From Anaerolineaceae bacterium (GTDB lineage Bacteria; Chloroflexota; Anaerolineae; Aggregatilineales; Phototrophicaceae): DNA of 64,000 nt. How positions within the stretch are numbered: position 1 is the first letter of the stretch; each line of letters starts with the position of its first letter. The stretch is taken from positions 1,364,001 to 1,428,000 of the forward strand of contig NZXX01000001.1 in NCBI GenBank assembly GCA_002702065.1, given 5' to 3'. Below are positions 24,706-33,550 of this stretch, piece by piece. Position numbers and translations under genes: made by a program. Below the pieces are notes generated by a model. It was not told where the DNA came from and ran no database searches. It worked only from the letters and a program-made list of their open reading frames with translations.

Positions 24706-26004
24706 ATGGTTTCGACCGAGGCCTCAATTTACGATCGGTATCGGGAGTCAATCTTCCCGGCGGTGACTGCATACTATGGCGACGAAGCCGTTGTGATTGA
24801 TCGCGCGAAGGATCAATATGTCTGGGACGTGGATGGGCGTCGATATCTGGACTTTTTCGGTGGTGTGCTGACGATTTCCGTTGGCCATTGTAACGACTAT
24901 GTGACTGAGCGGACGATTGAACAGTTGCAGAAGGTGCAGCATACCTCAACGCTGTTCATCAATCCAATTATGGTCGAAGTAGCGGAGAAAGTCGCCGAAC
25001 TGGCCCCAGGGCGGCTGCAAAAATGTTTCTTCACCAACAGCGGCAGCGAGGCTGATGAGACGGCCATCCTGGCAGCGCGCATGTATACGGGCAATCGAGA
25101 TATTGTGACGCTTCGTCATGCTTATTCGGGACGCACTATGCTGGCAATGACGCTAACGGCTCATGGGACCTGGCGTCTGGGCGGTGTGATCGACCCCCAT
25201 GTCAAGCACGTGCGCAACCCCTACGTTTATCGTGCGCCGCTGGGCCTCAGCCCGGAGCAACTGGTTGATCTTTGCGTGCAGGACCTCGAAGAAACGATTG
25301 CAACCTGCACGGATGGGCGCATTGCCGCATTTATCGCCGAGCCTATTCAGGGTGTCGGTGGCTTTATCGTGCCCCCAGAAGACTACTTTAAGCGCATCGA
25401 ACCGATTGTGCGGGCGGCTGGTGGTATCTTTATCTCGGATGAAGTCCAAACGGGCTGGGGTCGTACCGGTGATAAATGGTTTGGTATCGAACACTGGGGT
25501 ATTGAACCGGATATTATGACTATGGCAAAAGGCATGGCGAACGGATCACCGATTGGGTGCACCATTGCCACGCCAGAAGTGGCTGACGCATTGAAGGGCC
25601 TTACGTTTTCGACCTTTGGTGGCAATCCGGTGACGATGGCAACGGCCAAAGCCACAATCGAGTATATGGAAATGCACGATCTGCCGGGCAACGCGACCAA
25701 ACAGGGGGCTGCGCTGCGCGAACATCTTGAGGAACTTCAGGCAGAATTCGATTTTATTGGTGACGTGCGCGGTATGGGGTTGATGCAGGGCGTTGAAATT
25801 ATCAAACCCGGTACGGATAAAGAACCGGATGCCGCTCTGACCGCTGCCGTCATGGCCGCAGCCCGTGATCAGGGACTCTTGATTGGGAAGGGTGGGTTGT
25901 ACGGCAACGTGCTGCGCATCTCACCGCATCTGGGCATCGGTGCTGATGACATCGAAGTCGGTGCAGATCTGCTGGCAAAGGCCTTGACTCAGGTGGCTCA
26001 GTAG
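24706..26004 (+). CDS. Class III PLP-dependent aminotransferase
   Basis: 432 residues of aminotransferase class III. Visible marks: FTNSGSEADETAILAAR, AFIAEPIQGVGGF, ISDEVQTGWGRTGD and the PLP-lysine region MAKGMANGSPIG. The family includes 4-aminobutyrate, ornithine-type and alanine-glyoxylate (AGXT2-like) aminotransferases. The DVDGRRYLDFFGGVLT start resembles the AGXT2-like branch, but substrate is not settled here. AGGAGTG precedes the ATG. Confidence 0.9.
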   Translation: MVSTEASIYDRYRESIFPAVTAYYGDEAVVIDRAKDQYVWDVDGRRYLDFFGGVLTISVGHCNDYVTERTIEQLQKVQHTSTLFINPIMVEVAEKVAELAPGRLQKCFFTNSGSEADETAILAARMYTGNRDIVTLRHAYSGRTMLAMTLTAHGTWRLGGVIDPHVKHVRNPYVYRAPLGLSPEQLVDLCVQDLEETIATCTDGRIAAFIAEPIQGVGGFIVPPEDYFKRIEPIVRAAGGIFISDEVQTGWGRTGDKWFGIEHWGIEPDIMTMAKGMANGSPIGCTIATPEVADALKGLTFSTFGGNPVTMATAKATIEYMEMHDLPGNATKQGAALREHLEELQAEFDFIGDVRGMGLMQGVEIIKPGTDKEPDAALTAAVMAAARDQGLLIGKGGLYGNVLRISPHLGIGADDIEVGADLLAKALTQVAQ

Positions 26005-26061
26005 CTTGCCTAAAGAGATATTCTGGATCGACTGACTTTGCCGGATAGCTGGAGTAAGCCT

Positions 26062-26529
26062 ATGCAAGGCTGGCAAGCCATCGGGATAATATTTATCTGG
26101 CCGCTGCTGAGCGCTTGCGGGGTTGTGGAGATGCTGACTGCCGGTGAATCGAGCGTTGCTTCACCGGCGGGTAATGCCGATGTTGTGCATGTTCGGGCGG
26201 TTGAAGCTGCCGATGGAACCTGGACGTTTCATGTTACGGTGGCGCATCCAGATACCGGTTGGGAAGATTATGCCGATGGCTGGGACGTGGTTGCGCCAGA
26301 TGGCGTCGTGATCAAACCGGATCCATCCAGCCCGTTTACGCGTTTGTTGCTGCATCCGCACGAGACCGAGCAGCCGTTCACACGCAGCCAGAGTGGGATC
26401 GTCCTCGAAGCTGGTGTCACAGGAGTTCGGGTAAGGGCGCATGATCTGGTGGATGGTTACGGCGGACGCGAAGTGATCGTCGATTTGACGCAGGCTCAAG
26501 GCCCTGATTTTGTTGTCGAGCGCAACTAA
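26062..26529 (+). CDS. Putative lipoprotein
   Basis: About 155 residues. The N-terminal hydrophobic signal (AIGIIFIWPLL) ends in the lipobox-like LLSAC, so it is probably lipid-anchored on the outer face. The mature part looks like an Ig/beta-sandwich domain (TWTFHVTVAHPDTGWEDYAD, VVAPDGVVI, RVRAHDLVDGYGGREVIVDL). GGAG precedes the ATG at 26062; the frame also opens at a TTG at 26038. Function unknown. Last gene before the tRNA. Confidence 0.7.
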   Translation: MQGWQAIGIIFIWPLLSACGVVEMLTAGESSVASPAGNADVVHVRAVEAADGTWTFHVTVAHPDTGWEDYADGWDVVAPDGVVIKPDPSSPFTRLLLHPHETEQPFTRSQSGIVLEAGVTGVRVRAHDLVDGYGGREVIVDLTQAQGPDFVVERN

Positions 26530-26589
26530 AGTCGGCACGATTGACCAGGAGATTTCTGTGTTTGTAGCCGAACTTAAAGACAATCTCCC

Positions 26590-26618
26590 TTGACACACGC
26601 TCAGTGCAATGGTATCTT
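26590..26618 (+). promoter_or_regulatory. Sigma70-type promoter of tRNA-Asp
   Basis: TTGACA (26590-26595), a 17-bp spacer, then TATCTT (26613-26618), ending 14 bases before the tRNA. Confidence 0.75.
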
Positions 26619-26632
26619 ATGCCAAGTCAATT

Positions 26633-26705
26633 GGGGGCGTGGTGTAGCGGTTAACATGCCACCCTGTCAAGGTGGAGATCGCGGGTTCGAATCCCGTCGC
26701 TCCCG
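26633..26705 (+). tRNA. tRNA-Asp (GTC)
   Basis: 73 nt without encoded CCA. Acceptor stem GGGGGCG/CGCTCCC (one G-T pair), D stem GTGT/ACAT, anticodon stem CCACC/GGTGG with loop CTGTCAA (anticodon GTC), T stem GCGGG/CCCGT with loop TTCGAAT, discriminator G. It has its own promoter and is followed by a hairpin terminator at 26742. Its 3' end is the apparent attachment site of the islands to the right, since similar T-arm/acceptor sequences recur at 34923 and 44754. Confidence 0.96.
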
Positions 26706-28413
26706 TTCGTGTACAACTAGCTCTTCTGTAGTATCTCTGTTAAGACCCACTGAAATTTCGGTGGGTCTTTCGCTTTCTAAGCCAAGCGTAACATGGAAGT
26801 TCGGGCGCAGAGATACTGCTACTACACGATCTCCCTTTGTCCAAACCCGCGACACAATAAGCTGGATTAACTCTCGCTGTGCTTTCCGGTCTCCTTTAGT
26901 TGCCGCCCAATGTGCCGCGAAATCTCCCAAAATGTCTGCGGCGATTTCAAGCTCGTCATCTGGAATGGGTGTTAGTTGTTCAAGCTCCTGCTGGAGCTTC
27001 ACGCGCTGCTCAAGATATTCATCCCTATCGGCTATAAAACCCTGATCCCAACGAAAATCCATTCGCTCAATTATGCTTTTGATCTCGGTAATCCGTTCGT
27101 CAAGGTTTTTATCACCTAAGAGTTCGCCCATAGAGTCCACCATGCGCTGATGCCACTCTTTGGGCGGTTTTACCGTTTTGAGCAACTGGATAACCTGCTC
27201 TTCAACCAACTCAGCGCGAACTGAAGTCTGGGAACATTCACGCGAGAAGTCTCGCGCACGGCAACGGTAGTATTGGTTTTTACCATAGGTGTTGCTTTGA
27301 GCGCGCATCTTGCCGTAATCGTCATCGTGAACATCCTCTGGCATATTTTCCACACACTCGGCACAGAAAAGAATGCCATTTAACAGAAAAACACGATGTT
27401 TGGGATAGTATTCGTGGCCGTTGCCTCGTTTAGTCCGGACTTCCTGGCAACGGTCAAATAACTCCTGGGGGATTACAGGTTCGTGCTTGCCTTTGAACCA
27501 CTCAATGTCATTGGCGTATGAACGGCTTCCGTCGGCTTTGCGCTTGTACGGCTGGTATTTGACAAACCCCAGATAGGTGCGGTTTTGCAGCATGTCACGC
27601 ACAGTATCAGTGGAAAATGATTTGCCGGTCTTGCTGCGGTAGCCCAATTTTGTGAGCAAGTGGGCGATGTCGGTGTCACTATAGTCGCCAGTGGCATATG
27701 TCTCGTAGGCTTCCAGGAGCGCTTTCAGTTCGTGAGTATTTGGATAAAGCACACCCTGCTTGGTTTTGTCCATGCCGAATGGCGGCTGGTTGTTGTGAAA
27801 GCCCTGCATAGCGCGTTCACGTTTGCCTTTAGTGGTCTCGGCAGCCAAGTTACGACTGTACCAGTCGGCAACCGATTCCATGATCCCTTCAATCAATGCT
27901 CCAATCGGGCCATCGCTGTCTTCTGAAGGTTCACTGACCGAAAACACCTTAATGCCATATTCCTGACGCAGCAGCGATTTGATGGCGAGCGCATCGGTGC
28001 GGTTACGGGCGAAGCGATCAAACTTGTGAACCACAATCGCATCAAATTTGTTCTTCTTGGCAATCCCTACGCATGTTCTGGAATTCTGGCCGGTCAATAG
28101 TGCGACCAGACTGGGCTTCGTCTGCGTAGATTTTTACCAGGCTGCCACCTTGCGCCTTGACCCATTGATCAATAGCCCGCTTCTGCGCATCTATTGAAAA
28201 GTTGCCTACCTGTTCCTCAGAGCTAATACGAACATATGCCGCGTACCGCATGATTTCTTTGCTCCTATCCAGTTGCTTGGGTGGTTCAGCTTCCAGCAGA
28301 TGCGCCTTTAGCTGAAGTTCATCACCAGTCTTACTGAACGATGGGGTAGTGAAAAATCTTGTTCCGCCAAGCTGCGGAACGAATTTCACTGAATTATTTT
28401 TTAGATCATTCAT
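26667..28413 (-). pseudogene. Large serine recombinase, interrupted by a 1-bp frameshift
   Basis: The N-terminal frame (28413-~28064) holds MRYAAYVRISSEEQVGNFS, with the catalytic-type Ser, and YADEAQSGRTIDRPEFQNM. The remainder (~28062-26667) continues as AKKNKFDAIVVHKFDRFARN, the recombinase domain, a zinc ribbon (CAEC ... C ... C) and a C-terminal coiled coil. Removing one A of the pair at 28062-28063 joins the frames, so the gene is split by a single-base insertion (decay or sequencing error). A ~54-residue leader precedes the resolvase domain. The last codons read antisense through the tRNA T-arm (RRDSNPRS). Probably the integrase of the island. Confidence 0.85.
26742..26770 (+). terminator. 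Terminator hairpin just downstream of tRNA-Asp
   Basis: AAGACCCAC pairs with GTGGGTCTT (9 bp, extendable in the loop), then TTTCGCTTT. It lies inside the C-terminal frame of the recombinase on the other strand. Confidence 0.8.
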
Positions 28414-28500
28414 TTTTCCTTTCCGGGCAAATGCCCATAAAACAAAAAATCGCCAATCGCTTTATGAGCAATTGACGACTCGATAGCCAGTCGATAGACT

Positions 28501-28580
28501 AAGCCCTAGCCTGCCATGCTGCTCTGTTCAGCGTGGTGGGTTAGCCCTCGGATGGTGTTGGAAGCACCTACCGGGGGCGT
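28501..28580 (-). ncRNA. Possible structured leader RNA upstream of the serine recombinase
   Basis: Read on the minus strand, CCCCCGG...GGTG-loop-CACC...CCGAGGG forms a long hairpin with one symmetrical bulge. CTAACCC pairs with GGGCTTAG around a GCTG/CAGC hairpin. The element lies in the 28414-28736 interval, ~90 bases ahead of the recombinase start (GGAAAGG, ATG at 28413). The compact stems suggest a regulatory leader. I cannot assign it to a known RNA family. I see no gene in this interval. Confidence 0.4.
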
Positions 28581-28736
28581 TCTGTTTATTATGTCTCTAC
28601 ACCGCCATACTATAGGATTTCAATAATCAATGTCAAGTTTTTGCATTCCGATACATCCTGGCTGATCCCTTTGGCAAAAAAGATAGATTAGGAGTAGTTA
28701 ACCTTTTGACCATAACCAGTATGTGGGCGATCATGG

Positions 28737-28949
28737 TCAAGGTAGGGTAATTGGCCCTGTATTAAAGATGTGTCTATCTTCATCATTGAGCCTGATTTGG
28801 TAGCAGTTCCGAGGGCCAGAAAGACCCTTTTTCGTAGCCCAATTGATTAGCCGGTCAAGTTCCTCGTGGCGATTAAGACAATGCAATATCGAAAATAATT
28901 GTTTGACAGAAACGCCAAAATCAATGGCCTTAGATTTATATAAATTCAT
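28737..28949 (-). CDS. Possible small hypothetical protein
   Basis: 70 codons with a plausible amino-acid mix (LNRHEELDRLINWATKKG, then CYQIRLNDEDRH). No Shine-Dalgarno is visible before the ATG and no family is recognised. It may be a remnant. Listed because the frame is clean and its composition matches neighbouring island genes. Confidence 0.35.
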   Translation of the reverse strand: MNLYKSKAIDFGVSVKQLFSILHCLNRHEELDRLINWATKKGLSGPRNCYQIRLNDEDRHIFNTGPITLP

Positions 28950-29828
28950 ATTACTATGAGTCTATCATATTGATCAAATTAGAGTCAACTTGTGACCTTC
29001 ACTCAAAGATTTTCTAATTTTTAGTTCTTGCTCATTCTGCATCATTTAATGGTTCACCTCCCTTCTCATGAAATACATAATATTACTTAATATTATATAA
29101 TAACATATAAACTTGTCAATATGCTGTTACACTAAAGCTCTAACGTGCATTGCTAAGAATAAGCGCGCCCCTCACCGCTTTTAAAAAATGCGAGCCTATG
29201 GCTCGCTAACCCGCCGCAGGCGGAACCCCCCGTCGCGCCGGAGGCCGACTACCCCACTCAAGCGTGAGGCAGGCAAGCGAAGCGTGGCGGCCTCCGCGTC
29301 CGCCGAGGCGCACTTTGCCGAGGGAACCCCCGCCAGGCAACGCCAAGCGAGGGGCCAGCGCAAACGGCCAATTTGCTGTGTGTGGAACACTACGCAAGCA
29401 GGCGGGGGCGGTGAGGGGGGTAGTCGGGCTAGACAGCAGCGTGAAACGCAAGGGATAGGCCGACGGGGGGATGGTTTTCAGAGGGGGTTGAAGCGAACAA
29501 ACGTGCCGAATGTGCCCGCATTTCAGGGCAGAATAAGGCCGTTTTCGCAAGACCCCACGAGGAAAACCATGAATCTTTTGATCTTTTCACTCAAATAAGC
29601 TCGGAAAAACAGGAGACTTTATTAAAAGAAGTCCATGATAAAGTCTACCCTACTAACCGCATTTTGGATGGTTTTACAGATAAAATACGATATTGTGCGA
29701 CCTATGAAAACAGGTTTTGAACCACGCCTACCCCAGAATAGATATTTATTTGCCTTCGGCAAATCGTTATTATAAAATCTAAGAGTAAATTGGTTTCTCT
29801 TAGAGATTAAGGAAACGATCTATATAAA
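28950..29828. other. Long non-coding tract: AT-rich flank, GC-rich structured core (29160-29560), AT-rich flank
   Basis: No convincing gene. The core is much richer in G+C than its surroundings and full of inverted repeats: GCGAGCC/GGCTCGC at 29189, and CCCCTCACCGC (~29168) against GCGGTGAGGGG (~29408). GCCGACTACCCC (~29242) also nearly matches the reverse of GGGGTAGTCGGGC (~29417). The arms bring distant parts together, as in a large structured RNA or an origin region. A start-less open frame (29450-29720) reads protein-like (HESFDLFTQISSEKQETLL) and may be a gene remnant. Confidence 0.5.
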
Positions 29829-29860
29829 CGGCGCTTCGGATTTTTCGGAGCGCTGTTTTT
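29829..29860 (+). terminator. Intrinsic terminator ending the structured tract
   Basis: CGGCGCTTCGG pairs with CGGAGCGCTG over about 10 bp, followed by TTTTTATT on the + strand. No recognised + strand gene lies upstream for >1 kb, so it may end a non-coding transcript. The following 29861-30078 holds no gene I can support. Confidence 0.75.
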
Positions 29861-30078
29861 ATTGCGCTTCGTATCCAGATAACCTTTTTCGCTATCAGCA
29901 CCGACCATCTACCTCTTTCGTTCGGGTTCCCCCTAGGTCGTGGTGGCTTGTGACCACTGCTCCCCTATTCTCGCCTGAGAATGGTTCGGATTTATCCGAC
30001 GACATCTCTACTTCAGTAGACGGCTTTGATATAGATAAGCATATTGAAAAGTCCGACGTCAAGCCGTAAATCGCACCA

Positions 30079-30130
30079 TGGTTTCGTGGTAGATACCATG
30101 CAACCGTGGTGTCATGGTGTCGTGGTATCA
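30079..30130. repeat. 8-bp tandem repeats downstream of the partition operon
   Basis: TGGTTTCG at 30079, then TGGTGTCA, TGGTGTCG and TGGTATCA in tandem at 30107-30130. Same 8-bp unit as 30364-30439. Centromere or operator repeat for a ribbon-helix-helix protein is the likely reading. Confidence 0.7.
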
Positions 30131-30571
30131 GGAATTTAGAGCCTTTATCACTTTGTGAAGGACGCTATTCTCACCGTTCTCTTCGTAGTCACTGATGATG
30201 AAGTTTAGAGCGATACGGGTAATCTCATTTCCGTTAGTCTTGACCCGTTGTCCGCTATAGGTATAGATGATGTCGGCAATCGCCTTCTTTTCATCCACTG
30301 TAAATCGGTATGTGGCGGCTTCTTTGCCAAACCCTTTGACGGCTTTGCGGACCGCTTCAATGATGGCATCATGGTATCGTGGTGTCATGGTATCACGGTT
30401 GGTGTCATGGTGTCGTGGTATCACGGTATCACGATTAACTGGTTGTTTGAGGCTTCTCTTGGGCTTCGGTTTCGCTTTCTTGGCTGTCTTTTCAGGAGAC
30501 GGCATACTGACCTCGGTAGGTTGAGGCTGCCTAAAGAATGGGCTGTCGGCTAATCCACCTTTCTTGCTCAT
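30128..30571 (-). CDS. Small ParA-partner-like protein
   Basis: 147 residues. The N-terminal 75 residues are basic (KKAKPKPKRSLKQP) and then repetitive (RDTVIPRHHDTNRDTM, TPRYHD), because this part is encoded by 8-bp DNA repeats. The C-terminal ~70 residues form a helical domain (KKAIADIIYTYSGQRV, NEITRIALNFIISDYEENG) resembling a dimerising DNA-binding partner. The start overlaps the ParA stop (ATGA), so the pair is translationally coupled. Probably the centromere-binding half of this partition system. Confidence 0.65.
   Translation of the reverse strand: MSKKGGLADSPFFRQPQPTEVSMPSPEKTAKKAKPKPKRSLKQPVNRDTVIPRHHDTNRDTMTPRYHDAIIEAVRKAVKGFGKEAATYRFTVDEKKAIADIIYTYSGQRVKTNGNEITRIALNFIISDYEENGENSVLHKVIKALNS
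30364..30439. repeat. 8-bp tandem repeat array inside the partner gene
   Basis: About nine units of consensus TGGTRTCR, end to end, with one 4-bp half-unit (CGGT) after the fourth. With period 8, successive units fall in all three frames, so selection is on DNA. It resembles the short direct-repeat centromeres recognised by RHH partition proteins (Omega-type heptads, by analogy). Confidence 0.75.
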
Positions 30572-31329
30572 CGTTTTAATACTTCTTGAACCAAAGACTT
30601 ATACGCAATGGCTCCGGCGCTGTTGGGGGAGTAATCAAAAATGTGGCTATGGTTAGAGTGAGCTTCTTCAAGCGTGACGTTTTTGGGGATGCTGGTGTCA
30701 AAAATAAGATTTCCGAAATAGTCTCGGAGTTGCTTTTCAACGTCGGTGGAAACATTGGTACGATCCGAGAAGGTGCAGAGAACACCCATGATCTCCAGAT
30801 TTGGGTTAAGCTGGGTCTGCTTGACCATGCTGATGGTTTCCTGAAGTTGTACCAGGCCGGATAGGGCGAAAAAAGCCGTTGAGACAGGGATAATTAGTCG
30901 GTCACTGGCGACAAAGGAATTGATCGTCATCAAGCCCAGCGATGGGGGATTGTCTATAACAATGTAATCGTATCTATCTCTCACCGAATCAAGTGCTTTC
31001 TTCAGCCTGGCGCTTCTGTTGTCAAATGCCTGCGCGAGTTCAAGGTCAACGCCGGAAAGACGGATGTGGGATGGGGCCACGTGGAGGTTGGGGAACTGGG
31101 TCTTCAGGATGACGCCCGATAGGGAACCGAAGCTCACCATGACCTGATACAGCGATTTATCTGGACTGATTTCATTGTCGGGGTGAATGAATACCTGTGT
31201 TGCATTGGTCTGGGGGTCAGCGTCAATGAGCAGCACTTTGTAGCCCTCCAGTGAGAGGCCAGCGGCAAGGTTGATGGCAGTGGTGGTTTTCGCCACACCG
31301 CCTTTCTGGTTGGCGATAGAGATAATCAT
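30568..31329 (-). CDS. parA: ParA/Soj-family partition ATPase
   Basis: 253 residues, canonical. SIANQKGGVAKTTTAINLAA is the deviant Walker A with both lysines; LLIDADPQTNAT and YDYIVIDNPPSLG are the A' and B motifs. It drives segregation of plasmids or mobile elements on the nucleoid. It sits between an RHH protein and the small partner, all overlapping by 4 bases, so it is a compact par operon within the tRNA-Asp island. It is a different lineage from the ParA at 12917, which lacks the second lysine. Confidence 0.9.
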   Translation of the reverse strand: MIISIANQKGGVAKTTTAINLAAGLSLEGYKVLLIDADPQTNATQVFIHPDNEISPDKSLYQVMVSFGSLSGVILKTQFPNLHVAPSHIRLSGVDLELAQAFDNRSARLKKALDSVRDRYDYIVIDNPPSLGLMTINSFVASDRLIIPVSTAFFALSGLVQLQETISMVKQTQLNPNLEIMGVLCTFSDRTNVSTDVEKQLRDYFGNLIFDTSIPKNVTLEEAHSNHSHIFDYSPNSAGAIAYKSLVQEVLKR

Positions 31330-31496
31330 GATCCGAAATGACGCTTGACGTATTCCGACGTAATCAGGCGCAGTAGCGCAGACAGGCTGATATTGCGCTC
31401 GTCGGCCATCTGTTGTAGGTTGAGTTTGAGGTCACGGGGGAGGAGGAACTTGACCTGTTCCTCGTGAATCAGCTTCTTGTTGTTATTATGGGACAT
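31326..31496 (-). CDS. Ribbon-helix-helix (CopG/Arc-type) protein
   Basis: 56 residues. EEQVKFLLPRDLKLNLQQMADERNIS-type pattern: a beta-strand, helix A, a turn, then SLSALLRLITSEYVKR as helix B, which is an RHH dimer. I chose the start at MSHNNNKK; the frame opens further upstream. The stop overlaps the ParA start (ATGA). Likely the operon repressor and binder of the 8-bp repeats. Confidence 0.7.
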   Translation of the reverse strand: MSHNNNKKLIHEEQVKFLLPRDLKLNLQQMADERNISLSALLRLITSEYVKRHFGS

Positions 31497-31556
31497 ATTT
31501 GGGACTGGCATGGTACAGCTATCGCATTTTAAGCATATTCTGATAGTGAATGTCAA

Positions 31557-31983
31557 TCACTAAAAACGTGATAGTCCCTTGAGGCGGGGGATAGAGGAGA
31601 ATATCACTTTGCATTGGGAAGCCCTTCAGAATCGCTCTGGTGACACCACAGTGCATGTTTTGAAATGGGTTATCTGACAGGTTTTCAATAGATCGCTAAA
31701 GGCGATGGGTAACGAGGTCCAGGGCGTAAGTCCTGGCAGAGCCAGGATGCGAAGCACCCTTGACGGAGCGGGGGAGACGGACACGCTATTGATGCATCAA
31801 ACGAAAACTCGCTTTTCGTTTGATCTGCCTCGCGGCGAGCGAACAAAACTACTAAGGTTTCAAGTCCGTGTTGGTGGAAAAACTCGCTGCTACAATGCAT
31901 TTTCAGAATGTGACATATTCTTCTCTGTAAAGACATCATTGATAGTGAAAGTCTCATTTCTAAGAATCAGGAGACACCAAAAA
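31557..31983. other. Intergenic leader with hairpins
   Basis: A divergent promoter region. It contains CCAGG/CCTGG repeats (~31722-31750) and a perfect 11-bp inverted repeat TCAAACGAAAA/TTTTCGTTTGA at 31797-31823 with a 5-nt loop. The stretch is GC-richer than the gene that follows. No separate gene is supported, although the frame of the next gene is open from 31705. Confidence 0.45.
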
Positions 31984-33501
31984 TTGGATATTCTTGAAAA
32001 AGCCACGAGAATCAAACATAGCATAGGAAAATATAGGGCCTCTGAAATAGTTATCCGATGCGTACAGCAATTGAATCAAGCTGATGCGGGCAGCGAAACA
32101 ATGCTGAAAACTTACCCTCCTTGGCTATTATTGCTGCTAATTAAATGGTCACTGCTTTATGGTGTTGAATACGAGGGCCTCCATGCACAACCATTCCAAG
32201 ATGCTGATTTTGTAGGTCTAGTAAAGTCGTTTCAAGAACTCAATGATTTTGTCAGAATGCCAAGTGAGTATGAGAACGTCTTCCTGTTCTTAAGAAATAT
32301 GGCTTACCAACAGTTTTGGCTTCAGGAGCAATTTCCAATTCAGGGCATTGCGAGGCAACGAGTGATTTTTGGAAGTCTGCCGACAAACGACCCACTGCAA
32401 GAACAGTTTCTTTCGACTACGCATGTGTCGATCAACGACTTTCTTGAACTGGCCGTTGTTACTATGGCTGCGTTTTTTATTCAGAAACGCGCTCATATTG
32501 AGCACCGCTGGTATAGTCCCGTCGTGGACAAATACAGTGAAAACACTATCCAACACTTTTTGTCATCAGTGAGTATGACAATTCCAAATATCAAACGATT
32601 TCTTCAAACGAAGCAAAAACCGGAGAGTCTAAACTACGAATTTTATGAGCGTACTCCGTTGAAAAGATTTCCGATGCTTGAGCTAAACAGTCAATTCTAC
32701 CCATACCACCGCAATCTGCTTGCTGCCTCCTTTCACAGCTTCACATATGATGTGCTACGAAGTCCTAACCCCGAAGCCTTCATGCGAAGGTTTGGAGATA
32801 TGTTTCAGAAGTATATTGAACAAGTGCTGTTGGCTGCAAAGATTGAGTTTCTCACTGAGAAGGAGATACAGGCGGCGCTAGGTTTATCAGGTAAATCAGT
32901 TGACTTTCTGATTACCGAAAATGAAGGCAATATCTTTATTGACGCAAAAGGTGTCGAAATGAGTAGGATCGGCATGTTAACACACATGCCGGATGTTATA
33001 AGCGATAAGTCAAAGTCGTCTGTTCTGAAAGGTATCACTCAGGGATACGAGCTAGCCCAAAAATTACCGGCAGGTACTAGGATTAGAGAGCGCACCATCA
33101 ATACGGATGAGAATTATTTACTCATAATTACATATTCCGAGTTTTATGTGGGCAATGGAACAGATTTCTACAACTATATTGACAGTCGAAGGTTAGATGA
33201 GATTGTCACAAATTATGGCAGGCAGCATTGGATACCGTTTGAGCACATGTATTTCTTGTCAATAGACGACCTCGAGTGGTGCTTAGAATATGCGAGGTTG
33301 AGTAAAAAGAGCCTCATAGAGATCCTTCGTGATGCTGTAAGAGATGATCGAACACCAGACACACGCAAGCTGACATTTGGACAGCACATCGGCGGCAAAT
33401 TTCAACCAATGGCGTTTCAGCCCCCGGTTCTTAAGGTTGCGCTTGACAGTATGATGGTTGAACTAAAACAAGTGATAGAGAAACATGAGTCGTCTGACTA
33501 A
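31984..33501 (+). CDS. Hypothetical protein with PD-(D/E)xK-like core
   Basis: About 505 residues. The middle-to-C-terminal region has SGKSVDFLITENEGNIFIDAKGVEMS, where D...D-A-K matches the restriction-endonuclease-like fold; the flanking helices are charged. The N-terminal region is helical with a short hydrophobic stretch (PPWLLLLLIKWSL). I prefer the TTG at 31984 because AGGAG lies ten bases upstream and the DNA before it is hairpin-rich and GC-biased; the frame also opens at 31705 and 31792. AT-rich, island-borne. A defence-type nuclease is a reasonable guess only. Confidence 0.6.
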   Translation: MDILEKATRIKHSIGKYRASEIVIRCVQQLNQADAGSETMLKTYPPWLLLLLIKWSLLYGVEYEGLHAQPFQDADFVGLVKSFQELNDFVRMPSEYENVFLFLRNMAYQQFWLQEQFPIQGIARQRVIFGSLPTNDPLQEQFLSTTHVSINDFLELAVVTMAAFFIQKRAHIEHRWYSPVVDKYSENTIQHFLSSVSMTIPNIKRFLQTKQKPESLNYEFYERTPLKRFPMLELNSQFYPYHRNLLAASFHSFTYDVLRSPNPEAFMRRFGDMFQKYIEQVLLAAKIEFLTEKEIQAALGLSGKSVDFLITENEGNIFIDAKGVEMSRIGMLTHMPDVISDKSKSSVLKGITQGYELAQKLPAGTRIRERTINTDENYLLIITYSEFYVGNGTDFYNYIDSRRLDEIVTNYGRQHWIPFEHMYFLSIDDLEWCLEYARLSKKSLIEILRDAVRDDRTPDTRKLTFGQHIGGKFQPMAFQPPVLKVALDSMMVELKQVIEKHESSD

Positions 33502-33550
33502 AATGTTGATCTCGTGCCGCCAGTATAGTTTGTAGAGCGGATGAGCGATT

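Noticed and set aside
29188-29598. 136-codon + strand open frame
   Set aside because: Arg/Pro/Gly-rich translation created by the GC-rich structured tract; several overlapping frames are equally open and none looks like a protein.
29900-30069. Open + strand stretch reading FSPENGSDLSDDISTSVDGF, ending near 30069
   Set aside because: No convincing start or ribosome site; too short to support as a gene.
30079-30439. CRISPR-like short repeats
   Set aside because: Units are 8 bp and directly tandem with no spacers; this is a protein-binding array.
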